Source of the DNA: Pelobates cultripes
Taxonomy: Eukaryota > Chordata > Amphibia > Anura > Pelobatidae
Assembly: GCA_933207985.1 (NCBI GenBank)
Contig: OW240913.1
Coordinates: 329,479,960 to 329,543,959, forward strand
DNA: 64,000 bases
Reading direction: 5' to 3'
In this document: positions 48,554 to 60,831 of the stretch, in pieces
Layout of the letters: each line of letters begins with the position of its first letter
How positions within the stretch are numbered: position 1 is the stretch's first letter
Position numbers and translations under genes: made by a program
The notes under the pieces: model-generated
Told to the model about the DNA's origin: nothing
Database searches by the model: none
What the model saw: the letters and a program-made list of their open reading frames with translations, nothing else

Positions 48554-49195
48554 GTCTTCACTGTGATCGTTGCAACTTGGGCTTTAAACAACATAATCCA
48601 CTAGGAGAGGAGAGCTGTGAACCATGCAAGTGCTCCACAAATGGCTCCATCAATCAGTTCTGCAATCCTACCAGTGGACAATGTAAATGCAAGGAAAATG
48701 TCAAAGGACTGGCCTGCGACACTTGTATCGACAATTATTATGGGCTCGATACAGATCGTTGTAAACACTGTGATTGTTACAGGGAAGGAATTATCTCTGG
48801 AACGGTTTGTGACAGAGTGACAGGACAATGTGTTTGTCAGCCTAATATTGGTGGACAGCGATGCAATGAATGTCTGAGTGGCTACTACAAAGTACAACAA
48901 AATAATTCCATGGCATGTCTTCCCTGCAGGTGTGATGTGTCAGGCACAATAAATAGTTCACAATCGTGTGATAACTCAAGTGGACAATGCTTGTGCAAAG
49001 CTTTAGTAACAGGCCAGCAATGTAACATGTGCATAAGCCACACGTACAATCTGACCATTGGTAATGTTCATGGCTGTCAGAATTGTGCCTGCCATCCTTT
49101 GGGTACACTGGAGAGCACCTCATGCAACCAAACAGATGGACAATGCAAATGTTTGCCTAATTATCACGGAAGAATGTGCAACGAGTGCAGACCAG
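48554..49195 (+). CDS. ush2a: Usherin large exon equivalent to human USH2A exon 13 (four laminin EGF-like starts)
   Basis: A single 642-bp exon encodes 214 codons of uninterrupted laminin EGF-like repeats. New repeats begin at CKCSTNGS, CDCYREGI, CRCDVSGT and CACHPLGT, each followed by a GQCxC turn and a GxxCxxC close. The acceptor cag ends at 48553 and the donor gtaag starts at 49196. Phase is 1 on both sides, so the exon is symmetric: leaving it out would keep the frame. The 642-bp size is the signature of human USH2A exon 13 (c.2168-2809), known for the c.2299delG Usher mutation and for exon-skipping work. Counting from the acceptor, the human Cys759 position is also Cys here (48661-48663), while the Glu767 position is Lys (48685-48687). 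Several N-glycosylation sequons (NSS, NNS, NLT) are visible. No stop or frameshift. Confidence 0.97.
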
Positions 49196-49390
49196 GTAAG
49201 CTCGATGGAAACATTTATGCGAATGAAAACTACTTTTCTTTCTGTATTTCTATCTTTGATGAAGATAAAGTAGACTTATGTTAATATTCAAATGACACAA
49301 AAGGGTTAAGGAAACAAAAACCTTTATTTTCTCTGCATTAATTCTAGAGGAACCTATTCATAACCCATAAGGTTCATAAACTGGTCCCTA

Positions 49391-49490
49391 GAGACCTTAT
49401 TAGGCCAGGAACTAATAAAAGTATTTAGAGAATTGGGCAGACTAGATGGGCCGATAGGTTCTTATCTGCCGTCACAGTCTATGTTTCTAT
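49391..49490 (+). repeat. CR1-type LINE 3' end
   Basis: Matches the last 100 bp of 38413-38615: AATAAAAGTATTTAGAGAATTG, GGGCAGACTAGATGGGCCG, TTCTTATCTGCCGTCACAG, TCTATGTTTCTATG. It lies about 200 bp into intron 13. Confidence 0.75.
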
Positions 49491-52484
49491 GCCAGTATGG
49501 GACATTCTATTTATGTTGTATTTGCATCTTTATACAGTCTTATAATCTTTATTGAGCTGACGATTCCATTTTGATATAGGATCTTTAAAGACTGGTGAAT
49601 TTCCATTTTGTTGATGTCTGGTTTGTTATCATTGGTCCTTGAGAGGTTAAGCCCCATTTTGTTATTAACACTTGCAAAATGTGAATTCATTTATATTCAT
49701 ATTATCCTAAAATGTACTATTGAGAAACGTTACAGTTAAAAATATGTTTAAAAAATTAATTTGATGATGATCACGAGCAATATTTAAATGCACAAATTAT
49801 ATTGTCGATGGGCATACTCTGTGTATTCATGCCTTTGCTGACTTTTTTCCTTTGCACTTACAAATGTCCAAGAGAGCAACACAAATTGACCTTTGATTTA
49901 ACATATGGTCATTACAAGCTAATTTGCTTGACAACTTAGATCTGGGATTTCACTATGCCATTTACCAGTCTGTTAGCAATCCATTCTATTTCTGTGTACT
50001 TTTTATAGCATTTCAATAAAGCTTTTTAATGTTGTGTGATGGGAAACTTGGGGTTCCAAGCATGGTAGAACTAGCAAGGGGCTGAGGGGCAATTACCCCT
50101 CTAGGTCACAAGCATGTGAGCATTGGCAAATGTGTTGTGGGCTTTAACAAATTCAAGTAGCAAGAGGGTTTTTTTGAGATGTCTATTTGTACAGTTCTGC
50201 AGGAATTAGGCAGCAGGCAGAAAATGAGTAGGAAAACCTAAGAATATAGGAACACTAAGAATTGGCAAACAGTGGCTTTCACTTTGCTTAGTTCCTGCTC
50301 AGGTCCAATGATAGCAAGAATGAGAATAAACAGTGATTATGGCATTCCTAACACACTCTGGTGGCAATAAAGTCAGTGGGAAACAGATTCTGTATCCTTA
50401 ATCATTGCACCAATGTCTTTGACTATTCATTCATGTGGTGTAGGTCATATTGATAAAGTCGGTAGGGAGACAAGATAACTCACCATGGAACTCCAACATC
50501 CTCTCTATAAATATTGAATGCCCCTTTTGAGTAGGACCTTTCACACTGTGGTCCATGAGTTTTATGCACAAACAATAGACTATTCCTTTATACTTGCCCC
50601 AGGATTAAACATTCCAGCCCTCATCTGGTTCCAAGGAAGACTGGTAAATGTTGCAATTATTTTATTTTTCTCAGAAAGCTAGTAAACAGAACATTCCATG
50701 GCAAATTGTGTTGCTAGAAATCTATTCTGCTTTTTCCTAAGACTGTTGCCTATAATGTTGCCTATAAATTTGCCTATAATTTTCTCAAATGTGTCTTAAG
50801 TCAGGTTATCAACTAAATGTAATACATGATTTTGCTTAGTTGTGGAGGCTATGAAACAAAAACTATTAATGACAAAGAAAAAAGAATAATGCTATAAACA
50901 GGGGTATTGCTAGGTGGCCAACCTTGAATGGTCTCTGGGAAAGCCTTGGGTGTGAATGTTCTGCAGGTCCTCCAGAATACCATACTGGTTCCACCCAGAG
51001 ACAATCAGGAGACAATAGTCAGTAAATGGCGTGCCTTGTATCTCTATTGCTTAAGTAGTATGGCTAGTCAGGGTTGCATTAAATATCTGACAATGTAACA
51101 TTCTTATTTACAGCAGTTTTTTATTGCAGCCCAACTTGTATAGTTGACAAAGTTTGCTTAGTAAAGTGGAGATATGTGGCTCCTATGCTGGAGCTTTAGG
51201 GTAGACGTCATTGAGTTTTGCTTTGGGCTGAAGCCACAGATGTTTCTGGAAACTAGCAAAGCCCCTGGCTGCACTTAACCTCTGTGATGTCACACTTTTT
51301 TTATGATGTCATGGACCAATCCTATAAAATTGGAAAAGCAAAATGGGAATTTGAAATCTTTGTACAAAATAGTCAAGGTAAGAATAGCAAATTAGGAGGC
51401 TTTTTCCCAATATATATGAAACATTTTCTACAATTTCTCCCACAGGGTCTGCCTTTTTCAAGGTATCCATCTACTAGAATGTTATAGTCTCTTCCTAACC
51501 ACAAACCTCTCTTTGAGTTCTTTTTTTGCTAAGTAGAACATTGCAGTCAATTGACGACCAAAATAACGAAGGTTACTGTAGATATAAAGTACTGATTTAG
51601 ATTTTGAATATTTTTGCCAAAATGTTGCAATTCAAATTTCAGATTGCTCCAATACATTATTGAATGCATTATCTTTAAATTGTAAAATGTAATCACTTTC
51701 CATGGATACATTTGCTTAAACTTTTGATAAATAAAAATATGAAAGTTTATTCTCTGTAAAGCATCACCTTGTTCTAATAACTTTCTGTCTTTACCAACTT
51801 ATATGTTAACTGGCTGCTTCTAGTGAAGTTCAGTGGTGTTTCATTAGCTGCACATACCTTCAGTGATGTCATGCTGTCTTTATGATGTCATAGATGAAAC
51901 CTATAAACACCCAGCACAGCTCTCAGCTTCTACTTACGTTTTTACAGAGCACACAAACACACTCGATGAATTCAGAGTGACCGAGGGATAAACAGTTACT
52001 ACTGAATGTTCACAAAACATTGACGTTTAGAGAAGTGACACAGATGAGGCTTAAAATGCTACTTAATTCAACTTAAGCAAAGTTGATTTAAAGTAAATTC
52101 CAAATTTAAGATCAAAATAGCTGAACTGGAAACATTCTCCAAGTTAGCTACACTTTTAATTTAGCTACTCTGAATTTTTTTTTTAAATTCACTTTGAATT
52201 CTCACTTTAGTAAATAACCCTGATCATCTTTTTGGCCTGCATTCCCTCCGGTGTTTGCATAATTCTGACTGTTCTGAAATACAGTGAGGGAAAAAGGTAT
52301 TTGATCCCCTGCTGATTTTGAACATTTGCCCACGACAAAGAAATTATCAGTCTATAATTTTAATGGTAGGTGTATTTTAACAGTGAGACAGAAAAACAAA
52401 AACAAAAATCCAGAAAAACGCATGTCAAAAAGTTATAAATTGATTTGCATGTCATGAGTGAAATAAATATTTGACCCCTTCGAC

Positions 52485-53375
52485 TTAGTACTTAGTGGCA
52501 AAACCCTTGTTGGCAATCACAGAGGTCAGACATTTCGTGCAGTTGGCCACCAGGTTTGCACACATCTCAGGAGGGATTTTGTCCCACTCCTCTTTGCAGA
52601 TCCTCTCCAAGTCATTGAGGTTTCGAGGATGACGTTTGGCAACTCGAACCTTCAGCTCCCTTCTCAGATTTTCTATGGAATTAAGGTCTAGAGAGTGGCT
52701 AGGCCACTCCAGTACCTTAATGTGTTTCTTCTTGAGCCACTCCTTTGTTGCCTTGACAGTACATGGCCCCATCCATCGTCCCTTTGATGCAGTTGTCCTG
52801 TCCTCTTAGCAGATAAACACTCCCAAAGCATAATGCTTTCACCTCCATGCTTGACGGTGTGGATGGTGTTTTTGGGGTTGAGTTGAGTTGATGCCAAAGA
52901 GATACATTTTGGTCTCATCTGACCACAACACTTTCACCCAGTTCTCCTCTGAATCATTCAGATGTTCACTGGGAAACTTCAGACGGGCCTGTATATGTGC
53001 TTTCTTGAGCAAGGGGACCTTGCGGGCGCTGCAGGATTTCAGTCCTTCACGGCGTAGTGTGTTACCAATTGTTTTCTTGGTGACTATGGTCCCAGCTGTC
53101 TAGAGATCATTAACAAGATCCTCCTGTGTAGTTCTGGGCTGATTCCTCACCATTCTCATGATCATTGAAACTCCACAAGATGAGATTTTGCATGGAGCAC
53201 CAGACCGAGTGAGACTGACAGTTTATTTGTGTTTCTTCCATTTGCAAATAATCGCACCAACTGTTGTCACCTCCTCACCAAGTTGCTTGGCGATGGTCTT
53301 GTAGCACATTCCAGCCTTGTGTAAGTCTACAATCTTGTCCCTGACATCCTTGGACAGCTCTTTGGTCTTGACCAT
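52485..53375 (-). pseudogene. Broken Tc1 transposase (DD34E type)
   Basis: Starts ATG at 53375 ([20 protein letters not shown], the usual Tc1 N-terminus with its HTH) but meets a TAA after about 50 codons, where KWKKHK would continue. Further pieces are readable in shifted frames: a [15 protein letters not shown] segment near 52830, and [22 protein letters not shown] followed by LDLNSIENL, where the last catalytic Glu remains but the usual SPDLNP is altered. Ends with FATKY and a stop at 52485. Frameshifts and a premature stop make it non-functional. Confidence 0.85.
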
Positions 53376-53432
53376 GGTGGAGAGTTTGGAATCTGATTGA
53401 TTAATTGCTTCTGTGGACAGGTGTCTTTTTTA

Positions 53433-53499
53433 CAGGTAACGAGCTGAGATTACGAGCACTCCCTTTAAGAGAGTGCTCCAAATCTCAGCTCGTTACCTG
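53433..53499. repeat. Perfect-arm hairpin in the Tc1 5' region
   Basis: CAGGTAACGAGCTGAGATT at 53433 pairs with AATCTCAGCTCGTTACCTG ending at 53499. The arms extend to about 29 nt with one or two mismatches and a loop of about 9 nt. Confidence 0.85.
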
Positions 53500-54241
53500 T
53501 ATAAAAGACACGTGGGAGCCAGAAATCTTGCTGATTGATAAGGGAACAAATACATATTTCACTCATTGACATGCAAATCAATTTATAACTTTTTTGACAT
53601 GCTTATTTTCTGGATTTCTTTTTTTGTTATCCAGTCTCTCACTGTTAAAATACATCTACCATTAAAATTCTAGACTGATCATTTCAGTGGACAAACGTTC
53701 AAAATCAGCAGGGGACCAAATACTCCCCTCCCTGTGTACGTTTTCCCTTTATGCAGTGTTGCGGAACCTTTTCTACAGATTTTCCCCATCATTCTGCCTG
53801 TCTCTTTTTTCAGTTATATCCCCTGCTAAGTTGTCAATTCCTAACTATGACGGTGTCTTGTCATTTTTTTCACTAAACAGAACATGTATTGAAGACCCAA
53901 GTTAGAACATTTCGGTATTAAGTGCTGATTTGGAAACTTTCCCATTTCCCATATACTCAAAGCTTGGATACATTAGCCTACATATTGCTCTTCAGATTTC
54001 AGATTACTTTAATGCATTCATTTCTAAACAAACCCAAAACTGTACTGAGCAATTAGTTTTGAGGAATGCATCTGATTAAGATTTGATTGCACAATAGAAT
54101 GGTAAAAGTTCCTTCTTTATAATACTGTCTCTAAAAGCATTATCTCCATAGCACGTTATACAGTATGTTGACTGGCTCTGTCTGGATGGCTTCTGCTGTG
54201 TTGCACTAGTCACACTTACATGGTTATTCAGTGAAGACAAA

Positions 54242-54600
54242 CAGGGGTGTAACTAGAAACCGTAGGGTGCCAAAATCAATTCATTGGGTATGGGGTTGAC
54301 TGATGTTGATTGTGTGGATTTTGGCTGAATCTGACTCTGTGTGGGATTGGCAGAGTATGATTTGTGGCTGGCTGTGTGTGATTGTGTTTGGGGGTTGGCT
54401 GAGTGTGAATGTATGGTTGACTTAGTGTGAGTGTGTGTGGGCTTGGCTGAATGTGATTGTGTGTAGAGTTAGCCAAGTGTGGTTGTGTGTGCGTGGTTGA
54501 CTGAATGTGACAAGTGGGGATTGTGTGTTTTGATTTTAACATGTACTAATTCACAATAAATCACATTTTCTTACACTATATATGTAAACGTACACTAACC
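54242..54600. mobile_element. hAT-like left end plus TG-rich minisatellite
   Basis: CAGGGGTGTAACTAGAAACC is a typical hAT-like terminus. It is followed at 54295-54515 by a ~28-bp TTGGCTGAGTGTGATTGTGTG-type degenerate tandem repeat. No matching right end is visible. Confidence 0.55.
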
Positions 54601-54601
54601 C

Positions 54602-55070
54602 CAGGGCTCGAGTCCTTCAGGAACACGTGGGAACTGCATTCCTGCGCTTTTTTTACAGAAGGAACGCCGTACCCGCTGTTCCTGCAGGCACTCATTGAGT
54701 GGCAGAAAATGCCACCCTCAAATGCCCCCTGTGTTTCCCCTCTCCCCTCTCATGGGGGGCCCCAAAAGGTGGCCTGATGGACCCCCTCCCCCCCGGCCGG
54801 TGCATGTCTCCCGGTCAGACGTGGTGAGGGAGCTGTGTTTCACCTGCTCCCTCTCGCCATGCGCTGTTTGCTGATGCCGGGAGCTGGAATATGACGTCAT
54901 ATTCCGTCTCCCAGCATCAGTAGACAGCCTGTGCGGCGAGAGAGCAGATAGTACACAGCTCCCTCGCTATGTCTGATATGGAGACAGGCGCCCGCCCCAC
55001 TGGACCCCAGGGACAGGTCCACGCCAGCTCTCCAGGCAGGGAGGCTGGATGGACATTTTTTAATTAAAAA
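54602..55070. mobile_element. hAT-like element end with long central palindrome
   Basis: Starts CAGGGCTCGAGTCC, another hAT-type terminus, and contains the GC-rich palindrome 54826-54965. No right terminus is found, as the segment merges into a TG-rich array. Confidence 0.45.
54826..54965. repeat. 140-bp palindrome centred on TGACGTCA
   Basis: Two 70-nt arms from GAGGGAGCTGTGT to its complement ACACAGCTCCCTC, with a perfect 20-bp core GGAATATGACGTCATATTCC at 54886-54905. The core includes a consensus CRE octamer. Confidence 0.85.
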
Positions 55071-55077
55071 AATAATA

Positions 55078-55470
55078 AAGTGTGTGTCTGTGAGTGTGTG
55101 TATGTGTGTCTGTGAGTGTATGATTGTGTGAGTGTCTGTGTGTGTCTGAGTATGTGTGCGTCTGTGAGTGTATGTGCATGTGTCTGTGTGTGTGAGTGTG
55201 TATGTGTGTCTGTTAGTGTGTAAGTGTCTGTGTGTGTGTCTGTGAGTGTATGATTGTGTGAGCGTCTGTGTGTGTCTGAGTATGTGTGTGTCTGTGAGTG
55301 TATGTGCATGTGTCTGTGTGAGTGTATGTGTGTCTGTTAGTGTGTAAATGTCTGTGTGTGTCTGTGAGTATAAATGTGTGTGTCTGTGAATATATATGTG
55401 TGTGTCTGTGAATGTATATGTGTGTCTGTGAGTGTGTGCCTGAGTATGTGTGTCAGGGTGTGTGTGCATG
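55078..55470. repeat. TGTGTCTGTGAGTGTA minisatellite
   Basis: About 390 bp of TG-rich units, including long near-identical duplicated blocks (GAGTGTATGATTGTGTGAG... at 55114 and 55245). Confidence 0.85.
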
Positions 55471-56394
55471 CATATATAAATATACAAGTGTATATTATTA
55501 TGTTTATTTTTTTTTGGGGGGGGGGGAATCTCTGACTATCCCATACACATATACGCACATACAGATATACACTGTCACCCTGACACAAAGAATGTGTATC
55601 TACCTCTTATATACATATACAGTACATTTGACTGATGGTGAGATGTCTCCTGCCAAATATTTTGTAGAAGAATATATTTTTACATATAGGAAAAGCAAAA
55701 TGGGAATTTGAATTTGGGATATACTTTACTGCTGCAAGAAAGTCAGTGCTCTATCAGCTGATCATCTGCAATAAGCAAAGGTAGCCCTCTGGAGGACCAC
55801 ACTAAGACTCTATCCTGCACACTATCATGTAATTATAACGTAACCACCCTGTGAACTTACTTTATTTTATACACTCTTGGTGCATTGCATATTTTCTTAC
55901 ATTTATATCATGTATGTAATGTTAAAGCGATGTTTCATTAGCCCTGTATGTAATTGTTTTATTCACATATATGCATATCTCTATTTCCCCTCTGATTTCA
56001 GCCCTCTAACCCCTCCCTTCTTTTATTGATATCAATTTAAATGTTTTTTGTTCTAATAACCATCCCCTCATCTCTGTGCGTAGATGCATATTGCTTTATT
56101 GCAGGCCTCTCTGACACTTACTTACCTTTCTTCCACAGCCCTATTTCCAAACTCTCCAGCCCCATTACTGCTGCAAGAAAGTCTGATACCCGCCCACCTC
56201 TCCCCTCACCACCCCAAGTTCATTAATGCATTTATAGATAGACTGTCACACCCAAATTTTAGATAAACAGTGGGTGTACACACTGCCTCTTATCAGTACA
56301 CCCCTGCACTTTCTTAACCCATAAAACTTAATTGTTACCCTTCCTACTTCTATTTTTTAATTCCAATTTTTTTTCCAATTGACTTTTTCTCAGT

Positions 56395-56790
56395 CTTACG
56401 TGCTCCCAACTTGCCCCATTGCAGTCCATAATGAATGTTGCGGCGAGGCTTATCTTCCTGTGCGCCCGCACCTCCCACGCCTCACCCCTCTGTCAATCCC
56501 TGCATTGGCTTCCTGTAAGATATAGGGCTCAATATAAAATTCTGGTTCTGCTTCAAAAAATCATTAAAAACTCACTTTTTCACATAAAGCATATCAATTA
56601 AACTGTTAATGGCTCCCAACTCATTCCTCTCCTGCAACTGCCATTTAAAAAACAAAACCAACACTAAGTCTTCAATGAATACTATTCCAATCTGCTTCCC
56701 TTACCTTTTGTGTCACTTTAGCCCACTCCTTCTAGCATGTAAACTCATGATTCCTGCAAGAGCCAGCTGAATTACTCATCCAAATATTTG
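56395..56790 (+). mobile_element. L2 LINE 3' fragment with internal deletion
   Basis: Encodes MQSIMNVAARLIFLCA, LHWLPVRYRAQYKIL and then, after a deletion relative to the 8-kb copy, KIIKNSLFHIKHIN (equivalent to KKSLKTHFFIKAYQLN). The 3' UTR block TTTTGTGTCACTTTAGCCC...CTAGCATGTAAACTCA matches the complement of 7915-7965. Dead. Confidence 0.75.
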
Positions 56791-56836
56791 GACATTAGAT
56801 GAACAGGATATACAGGAGAAAAATCTAGTACATCTA

Positions 56837-57062
56837 CACTGAACAAAATTATAAACGCAACACTTTTGTTTTTGCCCCCATTTTTCATGAGCTGAACTCA
56901 AAGATCTAAGACTTTTTCTATGTACACAAAAGGCCTATTTCTCTCAAATATTGTTCACAAATCTGTCTAAATCTGTGTTAGTGAGCACTTCTCCTTTGCC
57001 GAGATAATCCATCCACCTCACAGGTGTGGCATATCAAGATGCTGATTAGACAGCATGATTAT
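56837..57062 (+). mobile_element. Tc1/mariner-like transposon end fragment
   Basis: Starts CACTGAACAAAATTATAAACGC right after TA and continues with a block I recognise as the terminal region of a widespread vertebrate DNA transposon (CATGAGCTGAACTCAAAGAT, CACCTCACAGGTGTGGC). It is cut off at about 57062, where L2 sequence starts. Superfamily by resemblance and the TA. Confidence 0.65.
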
Positions 57063-57530
57063 GCTGGCTCTTTCCTCTGCAAAAGTTAATTACTTCAATA
57101 CCCTCATAACCACACTCTCCCGCGAACCCAAACGACTATTTCACACATTTAACTCTCTTCTTCGCCCTGCTGTTCCTCCTCCACTTACTAACTTGACCGC
57201 CTCAGACTTTGCAACTCACTTCACTGACAAGATCTCTACAATCAGAGAAGAGATCTCTCATCTTTCTTCTTCCCCTTACAATACTTCCCCTAACTTCACT
57301 CCCTCTGCTGAGGTTTCTGCTCTGCTCCAGTCCACCTGCTCCCTAGATCCAATTCCCTCGCATCTCATCCGTACTCTGTCTTCTTCTCTTTCTCCACCTC
57401 TCACTAAAATTCTAAATCTCTCTCTCTCCTCTGGTACATTGCCCTTCAAACATGCAACTGTAACCCCAATTCCAAAGAAGTCCAATCTTGACCCTAACTC
57501 CCCATCCAACTATCGTCCTATCTCGCTACA
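57063..57530 (+). pseudogene. L2 reverse transcriptase N-terminal fragment
   Basis: The open frame reads KVNYFNTLITTLSREPKRLF, FNSLLRPAVPPP, ASDFATHFTDKISTIREEI, LDPIPSHLIRTL, LPFKHATVTPIPKKSNLD and NYRPISLQ. This is the linker and first RT motifs of an L2 ORF2 (the 'NYRPISL' box). It breaks off right after that box, before the YADD. The frame is open for about 150 codons but lacks both ends. Confidence 0.85.
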
Positions 57531-60500
57531 GTGTGGTAACATTACTGGCTGCTTATGTGGCGTGTCTCTTTAACTTTAACTGTTAGCCTAGTTTTCACTG
57601 TCATGAAGCTTCACATTGAAAGGTGCAGGAACACGCAGCAAGCGTATAGAAAGCTATAATTATTGATTCCTCATAGGTGGCCTTATGTCAAATGCTGTTC
57701 TGCTGCTGGTAGAATCCCTGATGGTCCAGTGGAAAAGCATGCAGCTTGCAGACTCCTTCCGTTCAGAGCTCATTCAATGAGTGAGAGCAATGCCATGGCA
57801 ACCCAGAAGCAGGAGTCTGACTCAGTGATTGAGCAACAGGAACACGTACTGAGCACTCCCTCAGAAACTTTAAAAGTTACATAATATATTGCCAAAAAAG
57901 CAATATATTAAATAATCCTGTTGCCAGGGGGAGGACCCAACCAACCCTGGTAGGCAGAACTCAATGGACCCCAGTGTTTCTGGAAACTACCAATGCTCTT
58001 GAACATGCATTTTCATCAGAATCCAATAGTTTCCACCTAAAACAACAAGATACCCTACACTGATTATTCAACGTTTTGTATGCCTTTTACTCATACAGAC
58101 TTTAAATTATAGAATAGTAATAATAGAACAAATTAACTATATAATTATCAAAGATCCCATGAAGTGTTTTAATTAGACTGCTTATAAAGCCATCCGTTGG
58201 AAGGACCAGTAGAGAAGGGGATAATGGGTAAATAGTACATAATGAGGGAATAATGGGAAGCAATAGGGAGTTAGAATGTGAGGGATTGGTGAGGTAGAGG
58301 TCAGATGAGGTCAAGATAAGGATTAAACTATGGAGCGTCAAGTATTGCTTTGAGGAAATTATATTTTTCTAGGTTCTTCTGGGGAAATGTGACTGAGTCA
58401 CTCATATGAAGTTTTGTCGCAGAGTAATGTCAAGGAAGGCTTTATAAAATAAGCAGATTGTGTGGACTTTTTTTAAGAAAAAAGATTAAGGGGCAGGTGG
58501 CTAGTTGATGAGGGCATATGTTTCTAAAAGTAGGATTACAGGAAGGATATTGATTGGAAACAGCAACAAACACACGGAGAAGGCTTAAAAACATTGAAGA
58601 GACAGTACAAATGGGAACAGTTGTAAAAAAATATATATATAATTTCGCATTTCAAACATGTGACGGACCCAAGTATCGGAAGGTATGTTCAATAAGCTGT
58701 GACAAAGGAGCTGATATTCACTGAGTCCTTAAAGTGAACTCAAACTGAATTGCAAATTTAAGGACAAAACAGCATAGCATAATTAACTTAGAGAAGTTTT
58801 CCCGTTCAGCTTTTTTTCGCCTTACACCTCACATTGGATTCACTTTGAATCCTCACTTTAGTAAATACGCCTGTCATTTAAACCATTTTCAACCAATTGT
58901 AAAGCTGGAAAAATTGTACTGTTTCTTATCAGAAACCTGTTTGAATTCCCATAAAGTAGTTTTTTGTTTGCAATATGGAAAGCATTACAATGATGGGAGT
59001 TGTATGTTTGTTATCAGCTGTAGGTCTGTTGCAGTGAATTCCAAGGGAGAGATCTATTAAAGCAAAACAGGTGCAATTAAGAACTAAATAAAGAGCAATC
59101 ACCGTGGAAACCAATAGAATGCCTCTTAACATTTAGCACTTTGAACCCAAAGCAGCACCTTCTTTTTCTTGATACATTTCCCGTGAAATATTCTATTTTG
59201 TGCAGATGGAGGTCTAAGTATAATAAATATGATATTTTTTTCTTTGTTTATATTTAGAATTGGCCAGTTTTAACACATCATTTGCATTGCTTTAATTCAT
59301 TTCAATCCATGTTCGATTCATAACGTTTGTCTATATTTTGAAATGTATATATGAACTTCAGTTTTAAATATTGCAATGCCCCCCTTATAGCAGCCTGCCC
59401 TGGTTTTTACCTCTTCTGAACTTACAAGCGCACATCTTAGTAATCACACTTCATGGATCAGGGGAAACTCAAGTTCTAAAACGGCTCTCATGTATTAATC
59501 GTGCAAGGCTGATTTTATTTTCCCTAAGGTCCTTTTTAAAGTAACGGCATATGGAAGCTAAAATGTTTATCACATTAACCACCTCTATACCATCGTTGGC
59601 CAGAATACATAAATACGGGTATACAAGGCTTTTTTCCCCAGGATTATTGCTTTTGTTTGTAGTGGAGACTAAAATGGTAAATTAATTACCTTTATAATGA
59701 AACCAACAATATTGGTCGAGTCTGTTTTTGAGAAAATGTGATAGTTCTTTTATCACTTAAACCATCCAGGAACATCCCACTTGTCCTAGGTAAGGAGCTG
59801 AGGGCTTTCAACCTTCATCATTTGCACAGAGGACACAGTGTGAGGTCCACTGATCTAATGTCTTGGACATAAATATAACTTGTAACCAAATGATAGCTAT
59901 AACAATTCCCGAATGCCTGACATAGCTATAACAATTTCTGAGCAGATATTTCTTTATAGTTTGACTCCTAAGACTTAAAAATTCTTAGTCTATCAGTTTA
60001 CTACCTTTATGCCTCTGTCTACCGGATTATGAATTAGGTGAGCCAGTGGTCAAATGGTTCAACATATGTAGAGTTTAATAGTAGATATGGGCAAAAACAT
60101 TTAGAACCTTGCAGAGATGAGATACAAAGGGAAATATACAATATATGTGGGACATTGTTATGAATTCTGTGCAAGGTACATAAATCCTTAAAGAGTAAAA
60201 AAATGCATATATATATATTTATATGTATGCCCGAATTTAATATATATGTGTCATGGTAACGGTAAGGCCTCTCCTGTGCCATTCCGGTGTCATTTTGGAG
60301 GCTGGTCGCTGCGAACCTGCGTTATATGATACTCAAGTTCCACATGTCATTACCTTCATCATTTTGGCAACATTACTCTCTCACTATCTTGCATCGAAAA
60401 AATGATGCAGACCTATCACTGATTTACTCTATCCCTCTTTGGCATCGAAGATGCACTACACTACACTCTCTGCTACACTACACTCTCCTTGTGGTGATTC

Positions 60501-60831
60501 AAGAGTGTGTTTATATTCATTCGTTTTTTTCCAGTATTCTGATTTCAGCTTTTATTTGACCATTCTGCATCCTGTTGTCCTAGACCTCAGCTTGTTCTCA
60601 GAGTCCACTTTTGCATTTTCCTCATGCTACTAACTTATCTATCCCACGGTTAAGCCTGGCTAACTCTAAGGACCAGTAATAAAAATGTTATTGCCTACTT
60701 TACACCTTGATTTAATTAAGTCACCTCTAACGTCTGTGGGAGATTGATTAAATATAAATCACTTGAAAAGTTTTTTTCTAACAAATTGGAATAATTTCTG
60801 ATGCTGATTCAAACAAATTAAAGTGACTCTC

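Larger units (their letters stand above)
52282..53734 (-). mobile_element. Inactivated Tc1-like transposon
   Basis: Left end CAGTGAGGGAAAAAGGTATT follows a TA. The right end, reversed, reads CAGGGAGGGGAGTATTTGG and continues with the same CCCCTGCTGATTTT block as the left. The right flank is TG, not TA, presumably mutated. The transposase on the minus strand is broken. A 29-nt-arm hairpin lies between the right end and the gene. Confidence 0.88.

Noticed and set aside
54897..55487. 196-aa His/Thr-rich open frame on the minus strand
   Set aside because: Translation of the CACACAGACAC complement of a TG-rich minisatellite, open in several frames.
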